Counted from the stretch's first letter, positions 42,880-53,900 are shown. The stretch: DNA of 55,178 nucleotides from Thermoplasmata archaeon (GCA_020348445.1 CP070751.1:896138-951315); one strand, 5' to 3'. Made by a program: numbers and translations. Notes: generated by a model from the letters alone, not told the origin.

Positions 42880-45800
42880 TCATTTCGCCTTTTTCCTTGT
42901 GATTTTATAACCTACGAATGCTGCAATTGCGGCAAGAACCACCACCACTACCAATATTATGAGCCACCATAATGCAGAAAGAGAAAAGCCCTCCTTACTA
43001 TCACCCTCTGTTTCCTCATCTAAAAGAACGATGGTGAGTGAATCAGATACTTCATTGGTTCCATCGGAGATTCTGATATGGATTTTGTATATGCCGTCAT
43101 CATAATCGTCAGTTTCCCAAACATATTCCCATTGGCCATTTTCGTCCAAGGTGTACAAGATATCGATCCAAGTCTCTTTGTCGTCCAAACTGATTGAGAT
43201 ATCTGAAATACCGGTTTTATCGAAGGCTGTCCCTGATATGGTGACGACCTCTCCAATTTGGTATTGGAACTTGTCCGTCGGCGCTGTGATCTGGAGTATC
43301 GGGTCCTCTGAATCCCTCAGATCTATTTCCACTGAGGTGTACACTGGCTCGTTTATCCCATCCGATACCAACACAGTTATTGTGTAGTCACCCGAAATCA
43401 ATCCATTGGTGTCCCAGCTGTACTGCCAATCACCATTGTCTAGGCTCGGTAAAATCGAAATCCATGTTTCTTGATTGTCAAAGCTCAGTTTGAGCTCTGA
43501 AATCCTTTGGTTGTCATAGGCTGTGCCTGTAACCAAAATTGTATCACCTGGATTGAAATTCTCATTATCGAGTGGGGAGGTGATGGTGACGCTTGGTGGG
43601 TTCATATCTGTCAGATCGATGTACAGGTAATCTGAAGCCAGATATTGTCCATCGGACCCTCTGACTATGATCGAATGCATTCCAAGTGCACATTCACTTG
43701 TATCCCAATCATAGGACCAATGACCGCCGCTGAGCCTTGGTAATATATCCTCCCAGGTATTGCCCCCGTCTGTACTCAACCTGAGGTTTTGGAGTGCAAC
43801 ATTATCCTTTGCCTCACCAGAAATCGTTATTTGGGAACCTACATTAAAATCTGAATCGTCAGGAGGATAGTTAATGGAGATAATAGGTTCTTCCAGGTCC
43901 ACCAGTTCGATATCAACTGAGTCAGTCGAGTTGTTTTTACCGTCGGAGGCATCCACCACCAAAGTCCGATGTCCGAGAGGCAGGCCCGTGGTATCCCATT
44001 CATAGGACCAAGATGTACCAATTAAATTTGATAAAATATCGGTATAGTTCTGCCCACCGTCGGTACTTAATCGTAGGCTCGTCACATCCTTGTTGTCGTA
44101 TGCTGTTCCCGAGATTATCACCCGCGTTCCTATGTTGATGTCAGCGCCTTGGATTGGATTTGAAATGGAAACAGAGGGGGCCACACCATCTACCAACTCG
44201 ATACACTCCCAACTGGATATCAATTTACGATTTGTTCCGTCGTTGGCTAGAATTTGAATCACGTATGAATCAAGGGATAGATCGTCGGTTATCCAATCGT
44301 ATGACCATTGACCATTGTGCAAACTCGGCAATATGTCTATCCAGCTTATTCCATAGTCAGTGCTCAACAAAAGTGATTCTATCTCGGCATTGTCGAATGC
44401 CGTGCCGGAGATTGTTATTGTCTGGCCGATGTTGACTTGGGAATATTCAGTGGGGTTGAGGATGTTTATGTCAGGAGGCTCTTTGTCCACTAGATCAACT
44501 TCTATTGAGTCTGAGCTTTGTGTTGATCCATAATCAGCTTCAACCTCGATGGTGTACGATCCCTCATCCAATGAACCTGTGTTCCATTCATATACCCACT
44601 GATTATCAGTACGAGTCGGATATTTCCAGGTCGTCCCGGAATCGGTGCTCAAACGCAGGGAAACAAGGTCAGTCTCGTTGCTCACTATCCCAGAAATCGA
44701 GATAACGTCGCCGATGTTCAATTGAGAGCCATCCCCAGGCGTTACGATTTTAACTGTATGTGACGGTGGGTTATAGTAAAGTTCAAAAGTGAGCTTTATG
44801 ACCTTTGTGGTCTCGATGGAATCCCGATTCGAGAGTACAAAATAATAATTGTAGTCATCTGGAAGGTCGAACTCAAAGGATCTTGAATTCAGGTTCTGTG
44901 TGTATTCGTATGATTGGAAATTGTAGCCAGCTCGGAAATTTACAAACTCCTCATCTGTTGCGATGAAGGAATCTATGTGATTCCCCTGGTGGTCATCAAT
45001 TGATGGCCTGGGTATTCTTAAGGGAGGAATCTCTTCTGGATGATAGTTGCCTGTAAGCAGATTTCTTGGATGCTGTGTACCAGATATCACCTGATAGTTG
45101 ATGCCAAGTCTAAATCGCGGATCAGAGGGATTTGGATTTGGCTGGTTATCGGCGTCGAGTATTGGGTTGGGTGCCGCGCCTTCAAGGGAAAACATGAACG
45201 TATAGTCCCAGCCGTGCTGAAGCTCCATCTTGCCTGATTCGGCACTTCCCACCTTGCTTATTATCTTGAACGTGAAATTCTTGTTGCCGTTTGGTCCCTG
45301 TTGCGTTGCCAGCTTAAAGAGTGCATTTCCATTTGAATCTGTATAGTTCCAAATGCAGGGGAAGGGAATCTCCACTTGATACCCTGAGATATCAGCTTTC
45401 ATCCAGTAGCTTAACACAATCACCCTTGCACCATCCACTGGATCGCCGTTGTTATCCATAACATGAATCGTTACATGGCTTATATTGTCCTGGGGAATGT
45501 AGTGATCTGTCACCTCAAAGGCATCATCGTCGCCCACATGTTTTGTAATGCCTGAGCCGCCCCTTTGGCCCCATCCAACCCAGTAATTGTCAAAATTGTC
45601 TATAACAGATCCCCCGTCGCTCCAGTAGTTATCCCACTGATGCCAGCCGTTCTCGTAGAACTCGATCCACACATGATCTTCACCCAAGAGTAAAATCCCT
45701 GCAGCAGGGATCAAAGCAGTCCTTGCCGCTGCCGTGGTTAAATCCTGAAGCTCCCCGCAATTTCCGTTGTGGTGATGGGCTATCCTGACAGGCTGGATGG

Positions 45801-47685
45801 GTCTTTCGCTGTCTGATACCTCCTGCTGGTTCAGAATCAGTGTTTTTCCCACCCAGTTGCTCACGCGAATAATGGCATGATAGCCATAATCAAAGGGCCT
45901 TCTGTCGTCCTCACCAGTATTCTTGAAATTACTGTAGTTACCTCCAGGTGCGAACCAAGATGTTCCATTGAACAGAATATCCACATCCTCAAGGAGATCT
46001 TTTAGAAGGGGTGGTGCCACTTGTGAGGCCGGGTAATCATCTACATCGTCGTCAGGAGCGCCACTGTTATCAGGGGGATATGATTCGTCGGCATGATAGA
46101 AAAGGTATTCTCTCCAGAATCTTCCTCCGTATGCGGGATCGGTGGGGTTGTTTGCGTCAGAATCATCAGGATGGATATAATAAACATTCTCGTCAGTTAT
46201 CTTGGGATGAACAATAAACCAGTAATATATATCCCTGGGAAGTTCTCGTTGTATAATATTTCCGGGCTCTCCGAATTTGTATCTTGTGGTTGTGTAATCG
46301 TCCTTCTCTATGACCTCCACATAATCCAGATACTGGTCGATTTCGTAGATCAGCTCGGCATTGTCTACCAACAGCTGACTTTGGTTCTGGCCCATTGATT
46401 TTAGATTCTCAGCGGGCATGTGGGCCATGGCAAAGCCGATTTCGTCTTTGTAAATTGCGGCCGAGTTCAAAATGAGGTCCGCATACCTGTTTTGTTGGTA
46501 TTCACCTCTGTAATTTAGCATGACCTCCTTGGGGTAGTACATATAGCCCTCGGCCACCTGGTAAGAGCTCCATATCAGCCATTGGGCATTTGACGCAGAT
46601 CCTGAGTTTGAGTAGTAAAACACCCTGCCTGAGTTGCCTCCAATTAAAAGATCTAGTCTGCCATCACCGTTTAGGTCCGCTACTGCAGGTGAGGTGCCGT
46701 ACTCGGGAGAGACACCGCTGTAATAGGTCATGTCCTCCGTCCAGATCTCCTGTTCACTTGAACCTATGTTTCTATAGTAGTAAAGGGTTGCGAAATCCCC
46801 ATCACCCACTGACAAATCGAAATCACCGTCATCGTCCATGTCTGCCAGACAGACAGGTCTATCATCATCCTCTCCTGTATAAATTCGATACGAATACTCC
46901 CATATAATTATATCATTACCTGTGTTTTCAAAGAAATTTATATAACCATCTGTGGTGCCCGCTGCCAAATCGAAGTCCCCGTCAGCGTCAAGGTCTGCGA
47001 GTGATGGGTAGTTAGCTGATTCTCCTAAGCCATAATGACCAGTTATATCTCCGAATTTCGGATCCAACGATGATCCTGAATTGTTGAGGAGATAGAGATC
47101 CCCTTCGTGATATCCCACTAAAATATCGTTGTCACCATCGTCGTCTATATCTGCGATGGTTGGCGATGTTCTGCTGACATCCTGAAGATAAAGTGTATTT
47201 ACGCGAGAGTAAAGCGTGTCGTTCATTATAAAAATTGGCCTGCTTTTTGTCCCCACATTTTCAAAGTAATACAAGGGTCCTGCTTCAGAACCCAAGGTGA
47301 GGTCCAAATCCCCGTCAGCATCCATATCTGCGAATGCTGGGGCTGCGTAATCCCCCACATCTATTGTTGTGTCCCCAAGCTCCCCGAACTTCTTTGCCAA
47401 ATCCTCATACAACCAGTCTGGAACCTGGGTTAATGCATCCTTTGCCTTTTGTGTGAGGCCGGTTTCTAGGGAGGGCAGCGCCATTTCGATTATGGTACCA
47501 GATTCCCTGTCAAAGTAGGCATAGTATTCCCCCCCGGGAGGGATTTCAATGGTCTTTGATATGGTTTGGATATTTTCCCAGGGGGCTTCTGCTGAGGCAG
47601 TTGGAATAATATTTATAATGGATAGTGTGGCGAGGACCATTGATACTGTAATTCCTATTATTGTCACGTGTTTTTTTATGCCCAC
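42880..47685 (-). CDS. Giant surface protein with FG-GAP/VCBS repeats, transglutaminase-like domain and Ig-like repeats
   Basis: A 1601-residue protein. The signal peptide (MGIKKHVTIIGITVSMVLATL) is followed by several FG-GAP/VCBS calcium-binding repeats (residues 110-370: DMDADGDLDLTLGS, DIDDDGDNDILVG, DLDADGDFDLAAG). Next is a transglutaminase-like module with NCGELQDL (Cys, about 640), DHVWIEFY (His, about 668) and WHQWDNYW (Asp), suggesting a papain-like triad. Six Ig-like repeats of about 92 residues with the core LRLSTDGG(N/Q).W follow (about 990-1540), then one transmembrane helix and KITRKKAK. The Ig-like units are akin to those in the gene at 50952. I infer a membrane-tethered exterior protein with possible cross-linking or peptidase activity. 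Confidence 0.85.
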   Translation of the reverse strand: MGIKKHVTIIGITVSMVLATLSIINIIPTASAEAPWENIQTISKTIEIPPGGEYYAYFDRESGTIIEMALPSLETGLTQKAKDALTQVPDWLYEDLAKKFGELGDTTIDVGDYAAPAFADMDADGDLDLTLGSEAGPLYYFENVGTKSRPIFIMNDTLYSRVNTLYLQDVSRTSPTIADIDDDGDNDILVGYHEGDLYLLNNSGSSLDPKFGDITGHYGLGESANYPSLADLDADGDFDLAAGTTDGYINFFENTGNDIIIWEYSYRIYTGEDDDRPVCLADMDDDGDFDLSVGDGDFATLYYYRNIGSSEQEIWTEDMTYYSGVSPEYGTSPAVADLNGDGRLDLLIGGNSGRVFYYSNSGSASNAQWLIWSSYQVAEGYMYYPKEVMLNYRGEYQQNRYADLILNSAAIYKDEIGFAMAHMPAENLKSMGQNQSQLLVDNAELIYEIDQYLDYVEVIEKDDYTTTRYKFGEPGNIIQRELPRDIYYWFIVHPKITDENVYYIHPDDSDANNPTDPAYGGRFWREYLFYHADESYPPDNSGAPDDDVDDYPASQVAPPLLKDLLEDVDILFNGTSWFAPGGNYSNFKNTGEDDRRPFDYGYHAIIRVSNWVGKTLILNQQEVSDSERPIQPVRIAHHHNGNCGELQDLTTAAARTALIPAAGILLLGEDHVWIEFYENGWHQWDNYWSDGGSVIDNFDNYWVGWGQRGGSGITKHVGDDDAFEVTDHYIPQDNISHVTIHVMDNNGDPVDGARVIVLSYWMKADISGYQVEIPFPCIWNYTDSNGNALFKLATQQGPNGNKNFTFKIISKVGSAESGKMELQHGWDYTFMFSLEGAAPNPILDADNQPNPNPSDPRFRLGINYQVISGTQHPRNLLTGNYHPEEIPPLRIPRPSIDDHQGNHIDSFIATDEEFVNFRAGYNFQSYEYTQNLNSRSFEFDLPDDYNYYFVLSNRDSIETTKVIKLTFELYYNPPSHTVKIVTPGDGSQLNIGDVISISGIVSNETDLVSLRLSTDSGTTWKYPTRTDNQWVYEWNTGSLDEGSYTIEVEADYGSTQSSDSIEVDLVDKEPPDINILNPTEYSQVNIGQTITISGTAFDNAEIESLLLSTDYGISWIDILPSLHNGQWSYDWITDDLSLDSYVIQILANDGTNRKLISSWECIELVDGVAPSVSISNPIQGADINIGTRVIISGTAYDNKDVTSLRLSTDGGQNYTDILSNLIGTSWSYEWDTTGLPLGHRTLVVDASDGKNNSTDSVDIELVDLEEPIISINYPPDDSDFNVGSQITISGEAKDNVALQNLRLSTDGGNTWEDILPRLSGGHWSYDWDTSECALGMHSIIVRGSDGQYLASDYLYIDLTDMNPPSVTITSPLDNENFNPGDTILVTGTAYDNQRISELKLSFDNQETWISILPSLDNGDWQYSWDTNGLISGDYTITVLVSDGINEPVYTSVEIDLRDSEDPILQITAPTDKFQYQIGEVVTISGTAFDKTGISDISISLDDKETWIDILYTLDENGQWEYVWETDDYDDGIYKIHIRISDGTNEVSDSLTIVLLDEETEGDSKEGFSLSALWWLIILVVVVVLAAIAAFVGYKITRKKAK

Positions 47686-47913
47686 TAACTTGGCCTCCTT
47701 ATACGACTTAAAATCACCTCAGCATACCGCACTTGGATAATATATGGGCCTTACTATTCAATCTGTTATGAATTAATGTATACATAACTATATATTTATT
47801 TGCTTTGGATTAAGATATTGCCCTTATATTCAGTCCTGAGTGGGTATCTTACCTGGTGAAAAATAAACCACAGCCTTTAAATGGTAGATTTACCATTCCC
47901 TTCGGGGATTCAT

Positions 47914-48213
47914 ATGAGTTATGCCATATTCAGTGTTGAGAAAACTCAGGCGAGCAAGATCAACAAGATACTCAAGGATGATCTCATCTCTAGACAGAGC
48001 ATCTCGGTGAGAGACGCAAAGGCCCTGAGCATCGAAAAGGATGTTCGATACGTGCTCATAGAAGGGACAGACGAGGCAATAGCAAAGGCTGACGAACTAT
48101 TTTCTGAAGTGGGCAAAAAAGAGGACGAAGAGGAAGCAAAGAACATCTATGACAAAATAAAAAGCGAGGAAAGCGATGTTGCCACAGGAGTGGGAATGAT
48201 ATTTGGGGATTGA
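47914..48213 (+). CDS. Small soluble protein of unknown function (99 aa)
   Basis: I do not recognise the family. The product begins MSYAIFSVEKTQASKINKIL, has an alpha/beta pattern and a charged C-terminal helix rich in Glu and Lys, and ends VATGVGMIFGD. The start at 47914 is preferred over an in-frame ATG at 47881, because a TTTAAA box at 47876-47881 would place the transcription start only a few bases before it. The mRNA would then be nearly leaderless; no SD is visible. It is convergent with the KaiC-like gene. Confidence 0.7.
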   Translation: MSYAIFSVEKTQASKINKILKDDLISRQSISVRDAKALSIEKDVRYVLIEGTDEAIAKADELFSEVGKKEDEEEAKNIYDKIKSEESDVATGVGMIFGD

Positions 48214-48247
48214 TGTCGGTCTTATTACCATTTCACAGGAAAACAAA

Positions 48248-48928
48248 TCACCTGAGACCAGCATGCACTAAAAAGCCTTCGTTTGTTATATCCACGAGCT
48301 GTTTTCCAGTAACATGCTTTGTACCCCGCATTTTTAGAACCTCAAGGAACTTGCGTCGAACAGCCTTTTCCTCTGGATAGGAGAGCAGGATAATTCCGTC
48401 CACCATGTACCCTTCTAGACTTTTGGGAATCTCGTTGTAGGAAAGCTCTGCTGTGATTATGGATATGCAGTTGAAGCCCTTTAAGAATTCAAAAAGGTCA
48501 TGTAAAAATTCTCTTGTAACGCCCTTTTCATCAAGGGCTGCTTTTATGGGTGTGATGGGATCTATCACGACCCTTTGAGGCTCGTACCTTTCCACGAATT
48601 GTTTGATTCTGGGCAATAATTTCCCAGGTTCCTCGAAAAAGCTCTTTCTTATCTCCAAAAAAAGTATTTTCTCCTTATCGATGGCTGCCTCATCATAGAA
48701 TGTGAACTCCGATAAAAACTTCTGCACCACCCACCTGGGCTCCGAAATCGCTGTTATATAAATGCCAACCTCACCCTTTTTTGCACCGTAGAAAAGGGTC
48801 TGGACAGCTAGGGTCGTTTTTCCGGTTCCAGGCTCCCCCCCTATCAAAACCGTTGATGGAACAGGAAATCCCCCTGAAATGAGCTTGTCCAAACCGACAA
48901 TTCCGGTTTCTCTTCTCATTATGGTCAT
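48248..48928 (-). CDS. KaiC/RadA-like RecA-superfamily ATPase
   Basis: A 226-residue single-domain ATPase with Walker A GGEPGTGKTTLA, the KaiC-like opening GIVGLDKLISGGFPVPSTVLIGG, a Walker B-like RVVIDPITPIKA and the catalytic-Glu region YITAISEPRW. Archaeal stand-alone KaiC-like proteins are thought to act in signalling or regulation; no circadian role should be assumed. The start is ATG at 48928, with ATG at 48919 as alternative. No SD is visible; a hairpin fills the usual position (next entry). Confidence 0.88.
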   Translation of the reverse strand: MTIMRRETGIVGLDKLISGGFPVPSTVLIGGEPGTGKTTLAVQTLFYGAKKGEVGIYITAISEPRWVVQKFLSEFTFYDEAAIDKEKILFLEIRKSFFEEPGKLLPRIKQFVERYEPQRVVIDPITPIKAALDEKGVTREFLHDLFEFLKGFNCISIITAELSYNEIPKSLEGYMVDGIILLSYPEEKAVRRKFLEVLKMRGTKHVTGKQLVDITNEGFLVHAGLR

Positions 48929-48933
48929 TTAGT

Positions 48934-48963
48934 TTGACCCCCTAAGAGGGGTGTTTAGGTCAA
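48934..48963 (-). promoter_or_regulatory. Nested hairpin directly before the KaiC-like start codon
   Basis: TTGACC (48934-48939) pairs with GGTCAA (48958-48963), and inside it CCCCT (48939-48943) can pair with AGGGG (48947-48951); the two stems share one base and would compete slightly. It ends five bases before the ATG at 48928. It could act as DNA operator or as an RNA switch on translation. Confidence 0.45.
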
Positions 48964-49156
48964 TCTTTCCCCTTCATTCCTTGATTCCAGTTGACATTAT
49001 TATAACAATACATATCGGTTCGTATTCTTATATCTTTTTATGTAATTATTTTCATCCGATATTGAACTTAAAAGTTGGTTTTTCTTCTGTATATCAAGCC
49101 ATTTATGCGGACATTAAACATATATATCTACACAGCTATTTTCCTTGGGTGATGAT

Positions 49157-49924
49157 ATGGAGAAGGAAATCAAATTTCGCGAGATTGCACCCTTGGATTG
49201 CTCAAGATCCATGGTTATAGTGAGCTTCCCCTCACCAGGATTGGTGGGAAGCCTGGCGGCAAGCTATATGGTCCGTTCATTAAAACTTGGGCGGGTTGGA
49301 ACCTTTTCTTCCGACGATTTTGTACCCACAGCCGTAATCTACGATGGAGTGCCTTCCCCTCCTGTGCGGGTGTTCGGCGGAAAGAGGGAGTGCGCCCCCG
49401 ACGAGCTTTGTAATGAAATCCTAGTTATCATGTCCGAGCTTCCTGTTCCATTGGGTATGATAAAATCCATGAGCGATGTCATTTTAAATTGGTGCGGTGA
49501 CAAAAACGCAAACATGATAGTCACTTTGGAGGGAGCAAACACCCCGCTTCTTCCAGACCAAGAGCCCAAGGTGTACGCAGTGGGAACAACCGATAAGGCC
49601 AGAGAAATGATTTCGAAGCACAAAATAGAACCCCTAACCGAGGGAATGGTTGGTGGGATATCAGGAGTCCTTCTTTACGAAGGTGAAGAAAAGGAAAAGG
49701 ATGTTCTCTGTCTCATGGCTGAGGCCAATATCGAGCTTCCAGGAGCCATGGGAGCCGCTAAACTCGTTGAGATAATAAGCAGGATGCTACCCGAGTTGAA
49801 AATCGATCCCAAACCACTTTTCGAGGAAGCCAAACAATTGGAAGATCAAATTAAAAACGCTTTAAAGGCAGCTTCGCCCTTGCCTCCAGAAGATAGGGAG
49901 GTTCCTCCTGGATTGTACGGATGA
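49157..49924 (+). CDS. PAC2-family protein (proteasome assembly chaperone-like)
   Basis: A 255-residue protein of the archaeal PAC2/COG2047 type: MVIVSFPSPGLVGSLAASYMV, YDGVPSPPVRVFGG, VYAVGTTDKAREMI, GMVGGISGVLL and EANIELPGAMGAAKLVEII. Related eukaryotic proteins help assemble the 20S proteasome; the archaeal role is not well established. The start at ATG 49157 is placed after the SD GGGTGAT (49148-49153); a TTG at 49145 in frame would add four residues and overlap the SD. PCNA follows 170 bases downstream. Confidence 0.88.
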   Translation: MEKEIKFREIAPLDCSRSMVIVSFPSPGLVGSLAASYMVRSLKLGRVGTFSSDDFVPTAVIYDGVPSPPVRVFGGKRECAPDELCNEILVIMSELPVPLGMIKSMSDVILNWCGDKNANMIVTLEGANTPLLPDQEPKVYAVGTTDKAREMISKHKIEPLTEGMVGGISGVLLYEGEEKEKDVLCLMAEANIELPGAMGAAKLVEIISRMLPELKIDPKPLFEEAKQLEDQIKNALKAASPLPPEDREVPPGLYG

Positions 49925-50047
49925 TCAACTGTGGAATTGTAAATATCTAAGAATGCATCCATTATAAGATCTTGAACGAACCATCAAATATAGCCTCTCT
50001 TCATCAATCAGAATTAAATGAAATCCTGTTTCGTATTAAAAAGATTT

Positions 50048-50093
50048 ATAATCTTAAAGATGAATACCCCGAGAGAAAATGGGGGAGTGTAAT
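50048..50093 (+). promoter_or_regulatory. PCNA promoter and leader with shared GGGGGAGTGTAAT block
   Basis: A TTTATAATCTT box near 50045-50055 is followed by a short leader ending in GGGGGAGTGTAAT (50081-50093), which contains the SD and touches the ATG at 50094. The same 13-mer precedes the coiled-coil gene at 10283. Confidence 0.45.
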
Positions 50094-50831
50094 ATGTTCA
50101 AAGCTAAAATTAAATCAGAGACATTAAGAGAAGTTGTGGATGTTATCTCGGCATTGGTGGATGAGGCAAAGTTCAATATCAAGGGGGATGGAATCAGCCT
50201 CCGGGCAGTGGATCCCGCCCATGTCGCCATGCTTGATTTGGTGCTTCAAAAGAAGGGATTTGAGGAGTACAAGGCAAAGGAATGTGAATTGGGTGTGGAT
50301 ATCGATAAGTTAAAAGAAGTTCTGAAGCTTGCCGGTCCGAGTGATATATTTTCAATTGAGCACGATGAGGACAAGAACAGGTTGATTTTGGATGTTGGCA
50401 ACATCACAAGAAAAATGGCCCTTGTGGATACTGCAGGCATGTCGGATCCAAAGGTTCCAAATCTAAATCTTCCCGCAAAATTGACTGTTGAAACAAATGA
50501 ACTCAAAAGAGGCCTTCGCGCAGCCGAGGCTGTATCAGATCATGTAGCCCTGATTGCATCCTCAGAGAGTTTCGAGATGGTCTCAGAAGGGGATACCGAT
50601 TCAGTGAACCTCAAGCTCCCGAAAGCACTGTTAAAGGACCTGGACTGCAAGGAGAATCAAAAGAGCCTTTTTTCATTGGATTACTTCTCAACCATGATCA
50701 AGGCAACTGGAAGCGCCAATGAGGTAACCCTGTATCTTGGCACAGATTATCCTATCAATCTGGAGTTCGATATAGCAAGCGGAAACGGACATGTAAAATA
50801 TCTTTTGGCTCCGAGGATTGAAAGCGAGTGA
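50094..50831 (+). CDS. pcn: DNA polymerase sliding clamp (PCNA)
   Basis: A 245-residue clamp, the normal length for archaeal PCNA. Sequence marks are MFKAKIKSETLREVVDVISALVDEAKF at the start, SLRAVDPAHVAMLDL, the inter-domain connector region, and the C-terminal LAPRIESE, where PIP-box partners bind. It forms a ring around DNA and tethers polymerase, ligase and nucleases. The start at 50094 is chosen because it matches the family N-terminus and has the SD; an in-frame ATG at 50079 lies inside the leader and overlaps the SD. It converges with the giant repeat gene. Confidence 0.96.
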   Translation: MFKAKIKSETLREVVDVISALVDEAKFNIKGDGISLRAVDPAHVAMLDLVLQKKGFEEYKAKECELGVDIDKLKEVLKLAGPSDIFSIEHDEDKNRLILDVGNITRKMALVDTAGMSDPKVPNLNLPAKLTVETNELKRGLRAAEAVSDHVALIASSESFEMVSEGDTDSVNLKLPKALLKDLDCKENQKSLFSLDYFSTMIKATGSANEVTLYLGTDYPINLEFDIASGNGHVKYLLAPRIESE

Positions 50832-50951
50832 GGTTCAACCACAACAATTTACTTTTTTTTCTGTAAATACTGCAAGGAAAAATGTCAGCAAGTGCAATGC
50901 TTAAAATGAGACAAATATAAATTGCTCCAATCTTTGCTCGCAAGCTGTCAT

Positions 50952-53900
50952 TCAGCTATCCTTTGGATAGCAGACCTTGGAAAAGGATTTTCTCTCAAGC
51001 TCTATTGTTCCGTTTGCAGCCATTTTTCTTACATGGTAATTGGCAAGTTGGCTGGATATTCCATTTACAGCGGCAATGTCTTTTACAGATATCCCTGGGC
51101 TATCCTTTATGCTCTTTAAAATCGCTTCGTAGATGCTGGGATTCTTGACACCGTTTCCGGGTATCTTGACACCTTGGGGATAAAAGTACTTATGGGTTCC
51201 GTCATTCCAGGATTTTACAAGTCCCTCCCGTTCAAGCACCTTCAAGTGGTATGTGAGAGTGCCGTTGTTAAGATCCAGATTCTTTTTTATTGTGCTGTAG
51301 TTATCTCCTGGATTCACCTTTATATACCCAAATATCTGCCCTCTAATGAAGTGGTCGAGCACATCCTTTTTCGTGATCTTGGTGTAAAGGGGCAAGAATA
51401 TCAGGCTCAAAAGTGCGAATTTGCCCACCTCGGTTAATGCAAATAGTGAAAGCCCGATTATGGTTCCTATGGCCACGAGAATTGCCCATGGAAAGGGGCT
51501 CGGAGTCTCGCTTACCTTATCTGGATTATCCACTAACACCGTAATCTCCTCTACTTCAGATTCGTCCTTTCCCTTATTTGGGCTTGTATATATATGATGT
51601 TCACCGTTTTTTAGGTTTTTGGTGTCCAATTCATATGCCCAATATGATGTTCCATCCTCGGATTCTACAAGGTTTGCCTCTTTCCATTCCCCGTCATCGA
51701 TTTTTATCCACATGGTTTCGATTTCCACGTTTTCATCGGGATTAGAGGTTTGAATTCGGATTTCTATTTCTCCATCCAGGATTTCCCCTTCATCTATGTT
51801 CAATATCTCATGTTCGGGCGGGGAATTATCCACAAGGACCTCTATGATATCATCATTGTCATCCTTGCCGTCATAAACAATTGCCCTGATATCATGCCAT
51901 CCGTCATCCACCTCTGTGGTATCCCATTCGTAGTACCACCACTGCCCTAAACGATCGGTATGATTGTAGGTGGCATTCCTTAAAGGACCGCCATCGATTC
52001 TAACCCAGACGTTTTCAATATCATCATCTCCGTCATGATCCCATGCCAACATCCAGATGACGATGGTACCATTTACTGTTGAGCCGTGGTCAGGTTCCAC
52101 GATAACTATGCCAGGTATACGGTTTTCTGGTAAGTTATCCACAAAGACCTCTATGATGTCATGTCCGTCATCCTTGCCGTCATAAACTGTTGCCCTGATG
52201 GAATGCCATCCATTTTCTACTTCTGTGGTGTCCCATTCATAGTACCACCATTGTCCTTCACTGTCCGTGTGATCATAAGTTGCCTCACGTAAATGTCCGC
52301 CATCGATTCTTACCCAGACATTCTCAATGTCGTCGTTTCCGTCCTCATCCCAGGCCACCATCCAGATAACAATTGTACCACTTACAGTAGCTCCGTCCTC
52401 AGGTTCTATTATTTCGATTCCTGGTGCATGGTTCTCTCCCTCATTGTCGACGATGATCTCTATTATATCATGACCATCATCTTCACCATCATAGACAGAA
52501 GCCCTGATGGAATGCCATCCGTCATCCACCTCTGTGGTATCCCATTCGTAGTACCACCACTGACCTTCGGCATCGGTATGGTTGTAGGTTGCATTTCTGA
52601 GATGTCCACCATCGATTCTTACCCAGACATTTTCGATATCGTCCAGTCCGTCCGGATCCCATGCAAGCATCCATATAACGATAGTACCGCTAACGGTGGC
52701 ACCGTGATCTGGCTCCATTATTTTAATTTGTGGAGCATGGTTCTCCTCGGAGTCGTTGTCAACGTACACCTCGATTACATCATCTGCCCAATATTCCCCG
52801 TCTGTTGTTTTGGCATAAATATGATGCCAACCATTTTCCTCAGAGGTTGTGTCCCACTCATAGACCCACCATGAGCCCTCATCATCTATCTCCACAAATG
52901 TGGCTTCATCCCAATCACCACCGTCTATCTTGACCCAAACCTGCTGTATCTCCTCATTATCGTCAGGGTCCCAGGCGCAGATCCATATGTTGACCAAACC
53001 CCCCACAGTTGCTCCATCTTCTGGCTCAACTATGGCAATGCCTGGTGGGTGGTTCTCCTCCTCGTTATCTACTAAAACCTCTATTACATCATGACCGTCA
53101 TCTTGACCATCATAAACGATGGCCGTGATATCATGCCATCCATCCTCCACCTCGGTTGTGTCCCACTCATAGTACCACCACTGCCCCTCTCCATTTGTGT
53201 GGTTGTATGTGGCATTTCTGAGTTCTCCTGAATCGATTCTCACCCAGACATTTTCGATATCATCGTTTCCATCCTCGTCCCAGGCCACCATCCATATCAC
53301 TATTGTGCCACTGACAGTGGAGCCATGACCGGGTTCAACTATCTCGATTCCAGGGGCATGATTCTCTTCCACGTTGTCCACGAGAACCTCGATTACATCA
53401 TGACCATCATCCTTTCCATCGTATACTATGGCTCTGATGTGATGCCATCCGTCCTCCACTTCTGTTGTATCCCACTCATAGTACCACCATTGCCCCTCTC
53501 CATTCGTATGGTTGTAGGTGGCGTTTCTGAGTTCCCCATTGTCGATCTTCACCCAGACTTCTTCGATGTCGTCGTTTCCATCTTCATCCCAGGCCACCAT
53601 CCATATTGTGATGGTTCCACTTACTGTACTTCCTCCATCAGGCTCTACTATCGTAATACCAGGGGGATGGTTTTCTTGAACATTATCAACCAAAACCTCG
53701 ATTGTATCACTTGCATCATCTGTGCCGTCGTAAGTGATTGCAGTTATACCATGCCATCCGTCCTCGACCTCAGTTGTGTCCCATTCGTAGTACCACCACT
53801 GCCCTTCTCCGTTTGTGTGGTTGTAGGTGGCGTTTCTGAGTTCCCCAGAGTCTATTCTCACCCAGACCTCCTGAATCTGGTCATTTCCATCTGGATCCCA

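Noticed and set aside
50079..50093. Upstream in-frame ATG of PCNA
   Set aside because: It lies in the leader, overlaps the GGGGGAG SD and would add MGECN, which is not found in the family.
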